The notes under the pieces were generated by a model. It saw only the letters and a list, made by a program, of their open reading frames with translations. It did no database searches and had not been told where the DNA came from. 64,000 nt of DNA, from contig CP154956.1 in the NCBI GenBank assembly GCA_039621445.1, positions 6,012,170 to 6,076,169 on the forward strand. The letters are read 5' to 3'. The position numbers and the translations under genes were made by a program. Positions 54,869 through 64,000 of this stretch are shown piece after piece. Numbering within the stretch: the stretch's first letter is position 1; every line of letters begins with the position of its first letter. Source of the DNA: Euglena gracilis. Its lineage: Eukaryota; Euglenida; Euglenophyceae; Euglenales.

Positions 54869-57702
54869 GCTCTGGGAAGCTTGCCTTTTTGAGGCAAGTT
54901 ACAAACCTTGCCACAATCACATGGAATGACTTGCCTTGCTTCTGCTTCCATTGGTTTTCCAGGGGGGTGCTCTTGTAGTGGACGCTCGCTTCGCCAGAGG
55001 GGGGGTGCTCTCTATTTGGACCCTGCTCTTGTAGAGGGCATGCCCTACTATTGGGGGGGGGGTTATGCTCCCCACCATTGGCATCTGTCACCTGTCTCTG
55101 TTCTCCCCGATTTGCCACCCTGCCAGAAACATTTTTATCCCCTTTGAAATGAGCCAAAATACTTGGGTGGTTTTTGGGTGATGCTTAAACCAACTTTGCG
55201 CCGATGTTTAGGTCAAATGTTTCCTTGCATGGTGCTGTGGTGGGTGGGGGGATCAGGGGATCGACCCATTCCCACACCTCCCGGGTGAGGAGGGCCCCCC
55301 AGCAGGCCTTCCTGTGCAGCCCTGCCATCAGGAGGTCGGTAGCTGGTCTGGTTTGGACCCGTGCCTGCGCGATTGGCAGTGTGGACCGACCCTGGGTGGG
55401 GGACAGCATCCCCAAAAGGGCAAGGTTTTCTCCCACACTCCGCGGTGTCCGTTTTTCCGGCCTGCCACTTCGCAACAAGCCAAAACCAACTTCGTCACTT
55501 TGGCCATTCCACCCAACCCCTTCCTTCACCGGATGGACAGGAGTGATCGTGTTTAACTGGGTGGGGCTCTTTCTTTAAATGGGCCGGATGCCTGGTGCCC
55601 TCATATTCTTTCTGCATGCTTTCCCGTCATCAACCAAGTTGGCTCCTTGTACTCACCAGATGGTCACGCTGTTCATTTTTTTTTAAACCAAAGATACTTT
55701 TTTTCACCCTCAATGTTCTTTTTTTTTTTGAAAGTGGCCGCTCTGTGGGTGCACCTATCTCGCAGACATGCATATGCTGACATAACCCTCCTTGGGGTAT
55801 TGAGTGAGGGTTGGTTTTACACATGGGAGGGGATGGGGATCCTCCAGGAGGGGGGGGTCTGGACCATCTCTCAGGCCGATGGCCGAGGGGGGAGGGGATT
55901 TTTGTTCCAGAGAACCCCAAAACAAAAAAGGTTTCCTTCCTGGGCGATTTCCTTCCTTTGAGCTGGAAAATTTATGTCTTTTGCCAATTTTTGAAAAATC
56001 TTCCAAGGTTCAATTTCGGGTCATTTTTTTTTTGATGCCCCTCATAAAGAATTTCCGGCGCTTTGCACCAGGTTTTTCCCCCCCCCCCCCCCCCCCCCCC
56101 ACCCCCCCCCCCCCCCCCCCCTCACTCAGTACCACGGCGCTCCCCTGGGTGGGACAGACCCAAGGGTTTTCTGCATTAGGGAGGGTAGAAAAACAGCGTG
56201 ATGGCGGGTACAGGGAACCTGCAAACCCTGTGAAGGTCCCTGGGTTCTGGGCCCTCATCATTCCACCGTATGAGTGTGAGTTGCCTGCCTCTTGGCCTCA
56301 AGAGGACACTGGCTGGCTGGGGTTCCTCGCGATTGCGCTCTTTCCAGCTAATGTTTTTATTTGGCATATTGGAATACCTCCCTCCCCACTTGAATGACTG
56401 GGTTTGTCCAACGACCCCCCCCCCCCCGGTCAGATGCGATCTTTTTGGCCTGGCAACATCCCTGGGCCAACAATGGCACGTGGAACTGTTGAGTTGGCAA
56501 ACAAAGGCACCTGGGCACCCATCAATCCACAGATTTTGGCGAAAATGTGGCCCAAAATCACCTTTCTCCGAAGTTTTGTCAGAAATCATTTTTTTCCACA
56601 TGGCATCCTTGGCAGAAAAAAATTGTTTCTTGTTTGCCATTTTGGGGGGGGGGTGATTGGCCCCAGCTCCCGTCCGGCCCAGAAATTTGCCCTCTACGCC
56701 ATCCAGCTGGGGTCCAGCTCCACCCTGGGGGGAGGCTAGCCAGCCGAAATTTCTCGCCCTGGCCCAGCAACCCCCCCAGTGTCCTTGAGGAGATGTGTGA
56801 TCTGACCCCCACCCCACCTCCCAGGTGATCGACCACTCTCCCTCACCAGGCCTTCAAGGGAGGTGTGGCCATAGCTGGAATCCCTAGTTGCATGCCCCTG
56901 TTTACAGACGCGATCTTATTCCCACCTGCAATGCGCCTTCTATTCACCCCCCCACCACTGTACCTGACCTGTGGCATGCATGATCATTTAACATGGGGTG
57001 TGCCACACTATGTTGGATTGTTTTCCTGCCTGTCTGCCTGCCGCCATTCTCGAGGAAGTACCCCCCCCCCCTATGTCCAACGACCCCCCTATGTCCAATG
57101 ACCACCCCCCCCCCCGGTCAGAGGACACCTTTTCGGAGGTTTGACCAAATTTTTGGTCCCGGCGCGAAGCGCCGGGACGAAAAAATTTGCCCAAAAATTT
57201 GCCAAAAATTTGCCCAAAATGCCATTTTTGACACTTTTTGGACAAAAATTTATCAAAATTGCCCAAAATTTTCGGCGCAAAGCACCGAAAGGGAAAATTT
57301 TGCCATTTTTGGGTGAGTAGGGACCCGGTACCCACCAACTTTCTTTTGACCCCATGTCCAACGACCACCCCCCCCCCCCGGTCAGAGGACACCTTTTTGG
57401 TCACTACCCTGTGTCCAACGACCACCCCCCCCCCCCCCCGGTCACAGGACAGAGGTTTCCGGTCATTGGACATAGGGGGGGGGGTAGTTTTGGTGATTTT
57501 AACTTTCAAGCTCAATTTTTTTACTGTTGTGTTTTGTATTTTTTCTGTTGTTTTGATGCTTGGCACCTGTCCAGAAATCGGAGTAGTCTTGCCGTCACTG
57601 CCCAACCCAGTGAGGCAGGCATACCATTAATCCATCTCAATCCATCAACCATTTCCAACATGCTGCACAAGTGTCTTGCCAGCTTCCCGTCGTCAGCACT
57701 CA
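50796..57702 (-). CDS. three-exon candidate gene, 3' part, unknown
   Basis: Exons complement(57567..57702), complement(56219..56347) and complement(50796..50970), phases consistent. The first reads SADDGKLARHLCSMLEMVDG, LRWINGMPASLGWAVTARLL, RFLD. The second reads WKERNREEPQPASVLLRPRG, RQLTLIRWNDEGPEPRDLHR, VC. The last reads TRALIQFADLQSDQSQSPGS, EMKRWLPRRRPETMETAQSL, then KDVPFGITSN-stop. The first two are the most convincing. The 5.2-kb intron to the last exon would span the plus-strand gene, so the terminal exon may belong elsewhere. No family recognised. Confidence 0.33.
52440..52527 (-). CDS. candidate exon with FAD-reductase-like GDTIDISGPWG motif
   Basis: After GCCCCAG|: HGKFKEGDTIDISGPWGLIA, YSHTSRRLT, ending CTCAC|GTACCC. 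The GD-x-I-x-I-x-GPxG-x-x-x-Y pattern resembles the FAD-domain strand of NADH-cytochrome b5 reductases. The upstream RxYTP motif and the downstream GGTGITP motif were not found nearby, so this stays tentative. On the plus strand GTAC|GTGAGT at the same point is also a good donor. Confidence 0.25.
54668..55050. repeat. direct repeat pair (~80 bp) flanking the last exon of the plus-strand gene
   Basis: 54,668-54,745 and 54,968-55,050 share CTCTTGTAGTGGACGCTCGC, TTCGCCA-AGGGGGGGTGCTC and TATTTGGACCCTGCTCTTGT. The spacing places the terminal exon (54,761-54,868) between them. Confidence 0.85.
55060..56215. other. no supported gene
   Basis: C-run blocks (about 56,080-56,122) and a dispersed-family fragment at 55,205-55,250. 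Confidence 0.3.
57061..57484. mobile_element. TA-flanked MITE with C-run/TATGTCCAACGACC termini
   Basis: The left end is C11-TATGTCCAACGACC and the right end GGTCATTGGACATA-G10 (near-perfect inverted repeats). TA flanks both sides (GTA|...|TAG). GTCCAACGACC-C(n)-GGTCA units recur at 57,356 and 57,413. The core holds the palindrome GGCGCGAAGCGCC and CAAAAATTTGCC blocks. Confidence 0.72.
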
Positions 57703-57749
57703 CTTTGTTCAAAAAGGATTCAAAGAAAATTGAAAACAGAAATAATTCA

Positions 57750-59480
57750 TATAAAAAATATTCAATTTACATTGAACAGAGAGGGGTGGCAAGGGAGTCT
57801 CACACGGCCCGCCATACGCCGTGCGGCCGGTGCCAGCGCGCTCCCCGTTCCCTTTCCACTCTCCCCTTCCGAGGTTGCCGCTGCTCCCCGTGATTGGTCC
57901 CTGGCGCAAGTGTGGGGCATCGGCCCACATTTGAGGAACTGGGCTTTTTTTTTTCCGAGCATGCCCATGCCATCCAGTGATTTGTTGAAGGTTGGTGACT
58001 CGGGGTGAGTGGGGCCCAAACCTTCGGTGTCCTCACAAGTTGAAGAAAGCATGTGGAACAAGGAAAGAGAGATGAGTAGCTGGGGGAGGGTGGCAAATCT
58101 ATTTTGGGATTTTTTTGCACCAAAAAGAAAATGTTTCGCAACCAAGTTATCATTGCAAGCAAGAACCTGTGACATTACCGCTATATAGTCATTTTTTCGA
58201 ATATTTTTTTGAAAATAATTTTCTTTTTTGTTTTTGGGGATGCCGACGCACAGTGTGCGGCACACCGTGCACACCGCGCATCTTTCAGCACCAAAGTTTT
58301 TTTAAAATAACTGGAAAATATCAATGTGAAACACACTGCTTATTTCCAGCCTTTTTCACAGTCCTGGATCTGGCGCCAATTTACGAGTTTAATTATTTTG
58401 CAGCCGCCCAAAGGGCGGCTGGAGGGTAACAGATTTTTGGCTTTCGGAGGTGAAAAAAATTAGCAGATTGGGTCAGGCCATGGAAAATTTTGCTCAAAAA
58501 TCACGAATTTTTGCATGATTGGCAGTTTTTTCAGTTCAACCTCAGCCCAGGCGTAGTTCCAACTGTGGGGGAGGGAAGGGGGGAGGGTCAGCCAGCAGCC
58601 TTTTTCCAGCCAGCCCAAATTTTCCAGCTGAGAGAAGCTCTGCCCCCGGATCAGGCCTCCACCATGTTGAACAGCCACCCTTGTTGACTGTGACCAATAT
58701 GCCCTCCCCCTTTTTTGGCATTTGGCTTGCTGCCCATTGGCAGGGGGGGATGCAAAAGCGTTTTTTTTTTGCTGCTGTTTTTTTTGCTTTTTTTTCTTCG
58801 ATTTTGGCATAATTTGCGTTTTTGCTCTTTTTGTGTTTTTTTTTTTGTGTTTGCTTCCAGGCGATTTTTGTATTTTTGCTGGAAAAAATTTGACTATGAG
58901 AAACTCGTTTTGGCCCCAATTTCCCCTGGAGAAAAAAAAATTTTGGGATGGAAAGTTTTCCCCAGTGGAGCTTATTTTATTTTATTTTAATTTTTTTAAG
59001 TCCTCTCCATTGTGGAAAAGTGCACTCCCGGGGGAGCTCCTGAAGGATGTTGAATTTTGAATGTTGTTGGATGCAATTTTCGCGTTTTTTGCGTTTTTTT
59101 TGCGTCTTTTTGTGTCTCGTTTTTTGAGGGTCAATATTGCGTTCCCCCCCCTGCCCCTCCCCCCCCCCTTGGCTGTTGGAGTCAACATCATGATGACCAT
59201 GATGATCATAGTGGTCATCATGCCACCATGATCAAGGGGGCATCACAGCCCCCCCCCCCCTGATGGCCCCCTGGCCTGTTGGGGCCGACATGGCCTGGGC
59301 CAATGAAATATAATCCTATTTATCCTATTCCCTATTCCCTAGACCTAATCTAACCTATCCCCTAACCCTAACCCCTGACCCTTTGGGGAGTACACTTCCG
59401 TCTTACACATTTGTCCGGACATTTCCAGTGGGGACTGCAAAACCGCAGGCGAATTAGGGGACCAGTCCAGCTTCTTACCT
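57750..59480. other. no supported gene
   Basis: T-rich tracts at 58,760-58,860 and 58,970-59,110. A weak telomere-like patch (CCCTAACCCTAACCCC) at 59,350-59,375. Confidence 0.35.
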
Positions 59481-59484
59481 CCCC

Positions 59485-59655
59485 CCCCCATGCCCAATGA
59501 AAACCCTTGCCCAATGAACAGGGGGTGTTCGGACCGTCTAGATTGTCACCATATACCTTATCTACAAAGAAACCGTACCCCAAGCCCAATGAACACCCCC
59601 CGTTCGGACCGTCTAGATTGTCACCTTAGTGTTCATTGGGCTTGGGGGGGGGGAG
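59485..59655. repeat. dispersed repeat with GGACCGTCTAGATTGTCACC, copy 2
   Basis: Two GTTCGGACCGTCTAGATTGT units, TATACCTTATC, and termini CCATGCCCAATGAA and GTTCATTGGGCTTGG. Matches 43,895-44,035. Confidence 0.72.
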
Positions 59656-60223
59656 GTAAGTACGGAGGTTCCAAACCCCCCTCGTTTAACACAATGAAAA
59701 TTGGACATAAAATTGGTATTTGGTCGCAACTGAAGGCCGCCGAAGGTAACAGAGGCCACCCCCAAAAAGTTTCATTTTCCCCCCAACAAACCCCCCCCCC
59801 CCCGCCCGAGGGTCTTGAAATCCCGTCCACATATAAAGCCGGGGGGGGGGGCTTTGTATTGGGGGGGGGGGTGATTAACCCCCTTCACAAAAAAAATCCC
59901 CAAAATCCACCCCTGGGCCAACTGAGAAAAAAATCCCAATTCATGCCCCCCACGACAATTGTTGACCCCCCGAGGGGCCGAGGAGGGGGTCACTCGCTAC
60001 CCCCTCCCCCTGGGGGGATCGGCCACTGTGGGATCCAGGGGAAATTGACCACAAATGGAAAGGAAAGAATTTCTGGTGCTTTCGGCCCTGGGTCACTTCA
60101 GGAATTCATTGGGAGATTTTGTTGCCGACCCCTGGGGGGAGAGGGGGTTTGGGCCAATCATCCTTAAAGAATCACCAGTCAATCACCCTCCTCCCCCTGA
60201 GGAGATTCGGCCATTCACCAAGT

Positions 60224-60421
60224 GATTGTGTGCCTTTGACGGCGCGAAGCGACAGGGATGGTAACCCTATTCTAAGCAATGATGAGATCGCTGATATTGT
60301 AGCATTTTTGAGACCCAAAGGTATTTTTACAGATGCACAAAGCGCTGAAGGAAAACTTTTTGCGGTTTTGGGAACCCGAAAAATGATGATTTTTGAGGGT
60401 CTGGGTCCCGGTCCAGGGTAA
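60224..60421 (+). CDS. candidate exon/ORF fragment, unknown
   Basis: The frame reads SDRDGNPILSNDEIADIVAF, LRPKGIFTDAQSAEGKLFAV, LGTRKMMIFEG, then stop. LSNDEIADIVAFLR is reminiscent of the C-terminal helix of small cytochromes c, but no CxxCH is present. The sequence also resembles repeat cores (AAGCGC...GAAAACTTTTTGCGG), so it may be an element. Confidence 0.2.
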   Translation, partial: DCVPLTARSDRDGNPILSNDEIADIVAFLRPKGIFTDAQSAEGKLFAVLGTRKMMIFEGLGPGPG

Positions 60422-60429
60422 CTGCTGCC

Positions 60430-61870
60430 CCCCCCCCCCCCCGGTGGGCTCAGGATTAAAATGAAGGGGGGATTGGATGGCGTTTGGTGGCCGGCGTCGT
60501 AAACAAGGTAAGTCCCGCCAGGCACCTCCACATACACAGACAAAAAGGGCCAGAAGCGAAAAACAGCGCCAGGAAAGAAGAAGGGATAAAAGGCACCAAA
60601 AAATCACAGCCACAGTGCACACAGGGGGGTCCACCATTGATTTCACATCAAAAATTTTCCCGAAGAGTTTCCCCGTAAACCCCGAATTTTCACCTCTGGT
60701 TGTTTTTGCTTTCACCACAAAGAATTCATGTTCCCCTTTGTTGCATCGGGGGACCGGCTTCCACAAGTGCGGGGGCCAAATGGGCTGATGGGGGAGTGAT
60801 ATGCACACCAACAGCCAATCCGCCCCCAAAAAGGTCCAAAGAAGAGTTCAACTAAGGCATGAATAGGAAAAGCCAATACAGTCCCAAGATGACAACTTCC
60901 TGGGGCAGCCAACCTCATGGGGGCGACAACTTCCCAGGGGTGGGGGGAGGCATGACGGGCACGCCAGGCCACTCTTCTGCGCACATGTGGCGACCAGCAG
61001 TTGTCGTGTGCTCTATGCTGAGAGCCCGAGCCTAGGGGAGGAGTGGCGAGGGCCAGGGCTGATCGGGAATCCCAGAAAACCTAATGGGTGCCCCCCCCTC
61101 CCAGGCCGCCAACCTCCGTGAATCCCGTAAGTCTTTTTTTTCGGGTCCGTTGCTGGCAAACTTCAGGGAGGTGTTGCCTGCAGGGAGAGTTGTTTATATT
61201 TTGGGGGGGCATCTGATTACCTCCCCCCCATGTCCTCTACCCTGTGGACTCGTTAATTTGTCCTCACGAGGACCTCTCTCCTACCCTTGTACCCACTGAC
61301 CAGTCTCCTGACAATTTTGCAAAATTGTCAAATTTCTTTCCCGTTGAAAACTCACATTTTTTTCATTTTATCGGGAAAATTGAAAAAAAAAATTTAAGGC
61401 TTGTGATCACAAATGTGCGAGAAAGCCAAGGATTTTTTTGGTTGGCCGGGGGTCAAAGATGTATTTTCCCCCTCTGAGCTGGACCCCCAGGAAAATGTCC
61501 TCTGGTCCTGCACTTGCTGGCCTGTCAGAGGATTTGTCTCCTTCCTGTGTGTACTCAAAATGTCTTATTGGAGACAGTTTCCCAGGGCAGGTTTTGTAAT
61601 GTTTGGACTGCTTCCCCCCCCCCCCCGGGGGACGTGGTATTTTTGTCAAAAATGTGCAATTTTTAACCAAAATGAAGCTTTTCTGGTGACAAAAACTGTT
61701 GTATCCGCCGAAAGCTTTCTATTTTTTCCTGAATAGCACCAGCGTCTGGCTCCACGTCAGGGTGGGGGCTGTATATTTTGGGGGGGGGTCACCGCCAGCT
61801 GTTTCCAGGTTGTTGTTTCTTTTTTCTCCAAGAGTGAAATTTTTTCTCTACGGCCTCCCCTTAACGAAAT
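60430..61870. other. no supported gene; repeat fragments
   Basis: GACAACTTCC-GGGG and GGAGACAGTTTCCC motifs of the 30,711 element recur at about 60,890-60,940 and 61,560. TTGTACCCACTGACC at 61,285 matches 30,165. Confidence 0.35.
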
Positions 61871-61879
61871 GGTTGTAGT

Positions 61880-63683
61880 TCAAGGGTTATGAGAGATGGT
61901 GGGGGCGAGGCTCAGTTCCAGCGGCACACTTTGCTCGGCCCGATGGCTGCACGCTGGCCCTGGCAGGTCTGTGACTCCGCCACGCTCCATGGTGAAGCAT
62001 GTGGCGCCGCCTGCCCACCACCCACCACCCCCCACACACCGAAGGGTGCTGTTTTCTTCCCTGACTCTGTTTACCACAGGGATTGGGGCGTTTCAAAAAA
62101 AAGTGCACAGGAAACGTCGCACTTACATAAATAATGATGTAATGATGTAATGATGTAAAGAATTTTCAGACACAGGCAAACCTTTGACATGATATTGTGC
62201 ATGTGTGGCGGTTCTGTTTTTCTGTATGTGTTTTTGTGTTGTGCATTCCGTGAGTATTTTTGTTTTGCATATTGTGAGTCTGTGCGCGTGTGCGCCACCC
62301 CTCTCGGGGAATGGGTCCAGGGTTTTTTTTTTAGTCGTGGACCCCCGGGGGGGGGGGGAGGGTAAGGTGGGTGGGTCCGGCCGAGCCCCCCCCCCCCGGG
62401 GGGGGGGGGGGTCCCCCCGGAGGGGGGTGGGATATACTTTTCGGCGCCACAGGCGCCGAAAAAATTCTATTTTTGGCATTTTTCGCGATTTTTCGGCCAT
62501 TTTTTTTTTTGTGGGTCCCCCGGGACCCCCCCCCCCCCCCCGGGGGGCCCCCCGAGGGGGGGGTGGGGGGGGGGGACCCCCCCTCCCCCCCCCCCCGGTC
62601 TTGAAAAAAAACCCTGAATGGGTCCTGGAAACAGAGCCACTACCCCCCCCTGTACCCCTGCCATCCCCAAGCACAGCCGGTCAGACAAGCGCGACGGCCA
62701 GTGCGCCGAGTGCCCACGTTCTTTCACACCACCTGGTGTGGTTTCCAAGAGCGCCCTATTCCTACAACTGTCGCCCATACAAGCTTGATCAGGGGTATCC
62801 GGGATTGACGTTCAGGGTGACGTAGTCCCTCCAAGACTAGACGTCCTGACCCCACCAAATATCCTCAACCGACCACATTACTCTTTCAAAACGGTCCTGA
62901 AAGGATCTGTTTCCCACTGACCTGCCCTCCACCAAGTTCAAAGCAAGTTTCTTTTTCCAACAAAACTATGTGTTTTCGGAACACACCGGTTTTTTTTTAT
63001 CAGCCCACAGGGTTCAAATAAATATATAATAGCATTTTTTGTTCAGTTTTTTTTCTTTGATCTATCTTTACGCATCACCCTCAATAGAATTAGTCCAGTT
63101 TCTGGATATCTCCAAGGAGGGGGACATTCCTGCAGGTCGGTTATTTTATATCCAGCTCCACCCCTCATGTTGGACTTCAAGTGATAGTTTTGTTCAAAGC
63201 ACACATGCACGCGCACACAAACAGCATGAGACGCCCGCACACTCATTGCGAAAAGAACCAATTTCCAGGACAATTAAGATGCATGCAGATCCGACCCCCC
63301 CCTGGGGGGGGAGGGTCGGGGAGGGCACATGGCCAATAGTGCCTGGGCACTCGGCCAAGGCACTTCCGGCGCGAACCCGCCGGAAGCTCAGAAAAGATTT
63401 TCGGGCACTTTTTGGCCCACCACCAGGCAGGCACCGATCCCCCCCCCCCGGGGAGTAGTGCCTGCCTGCCCAGACACTCCAGGGCACCCCTCTCCCCCAG
63501 GGTTGGTCAATTTCAGCCTGCCCGGAATTGAATGTGTGGTGCCTGGATTGTTGAAATGGTATGCACCTGTGATGTCTGTTGTCTTTTGGGGTATTTTCAG
63601 TCTTTTCATTGCCTCTCGTCGCGCTTCTGTCCGTTGGCGTTCACCCTCCAACATGGCCACATGCATAGTAGCGCGGATGTGAA
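61880..63683 (-). CDS. two-exon candidate gene, 3' part
   Basis: Exons complement(63567..63683) and complement(61880..62010). The first reads HIRATMHVAMLEGERQRTEA, RREAMKRLKIPQKTTDIT and ends G|GTGCAT. The second, after GGTGGGCAG|, reads GATCFTMERGGVTDLPGPAC, SHRAEQSVPLELSLAPTISH, NP-stop. Phases join exactly. The first is a charged amphipathic helix. No family recognised. hAT MITE copy D lies in the intron. The 5' end is beyond the window or unresolved. Confidence 0.36.
62318..62616. mobile_element. hAT MITE, copy D (299 bp)
   Basis: CAGGGTTTTTTTTTTAGTCG ... GGTCTTGAAAAAAAACCCTG, with a perfect 8-bp duplication AATGGGTC (62310-62317, 62617-62624). The least ambiguous copy of the family. Confidence 0.93.
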
Positions 63684-63934
63684 CTGTGCACAGATGCACG
63701 GTCTTCCGTAAGCAGAATACGGCCCGACCTTTCAGAGCCGCACTTCCACATTGAACATTTGTGGAACATTCGTGCATTTCCACATTTGAGGTTTTGTGTT
63801 GTGAATTGCCCCTCCTCAGAAACTTCAATTTTGGTGAAAAGACGTTGAAGATCCTTTGGGTCTTCAAGTTATTTGAACATATAATATTTCATTGATGCTC
63901 AAACCACAGCTTTTTGTTCTTCCAGATTCACCCC

Positions 63935-63938
<4 letters not shown>

Positions 63939-63970
<32 letters not shown>

Positions 63971-64000
63971 CACACAACACACACACACACACACACACAC
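63939..64000. repeat. (CA)n microsatellite, runs to window end
   Basis: About 30 CA units with two CAA interruptions. Confidence 0.97.

Noticed and set aside
60224-60421. Cytochrome c domain
   Set aside because: LSNDEIADIVAFLR resembles the C-terminal helix of small cytochromes c, but there is no CxxCH haem motif or axial Met region; kept only as an unknown frame.

Overview
This is a euka­ryotic nuclear window. There are no compact operons, ribosome binding sites, rRNAs or tRNAs. The recognisable protein segments are short, sit between GT...AG splice-like boundaries, and are separated by long introns full of repeats. TTAGGG-type telomeric hexamers occur in interstitial arrays, so telomeres are probably (TTAGGG)n. 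Dense G and C homopolymer runs, CA/GGAT/CGTG microsatellites and many small inverted-repeat elements suggest a repeat-rich genome, probably of a unicellular eukaryote such as an alga or protist. I cannot name the species.

Genes, left to right. (1) The 5' part of a membrane-anchored calcineurin-type metallophosphatase (minus strand, 1-502) runs off the left edge. (2) A large minus-strand gene (1,754-14,736) can be assembled from 14 short exons whose reading phases agree at most junctions. It is Pro/Ser-rich at the N-terminus and helical or coiled-coil at the C-terminus, and I do not recognise it. (3) A small plus-strand three-exon gene (5,017-5,544) lies in an intron of that gene and carries a telomeric array in its own intron. 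(4) A transposon-like block of 3,585 bp is at 20,223-23,807. (5) A minus-strand cupin gene (28,228-30,470) lacks its N-terminal exons here. (6) A plus-strand PHD-finger gene (33,622-34,482) has a hAT-type MITE directly against its PHD exon. (7) At 48-57.7 kb a phase-consistent plus-strand gene ending in a basic nuclear-type tail overlaps minus-strand exon candidates. (8) A two-exon minus-strand 3' end lies at 61,880-63,683.

The best find is mobile DNA. The 3.6-kb element has perfect 22-bp terminal inverted repeats, a 5-bp target duplication (AATGG) and 14 dispersed copies of a roughly 20-nt palindrome, GGAAGCG-N6-CGCTTCC, which occur nowhere else in the window. Four copies of a ~290-bp MITE have hAT hallmarks (CAGGG ends, 8-bp duplications). 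A second hAT-like family exists as 1,367-bp and 408-bp versions with exact 8-bp duplications. A third (8,807-9,550) has sub-terminal TGCAATTTTG repeats. Several TA-flanked elements carry clustered sub-terminal motifs.

Most exon calls were made by eye from splice-like boundaries, phase agreement and amino-acid composition. Only the phosphatase, cupin and PHD calls rest on recognisable family motifs. All others are candidates needing transcript or homology evidence.
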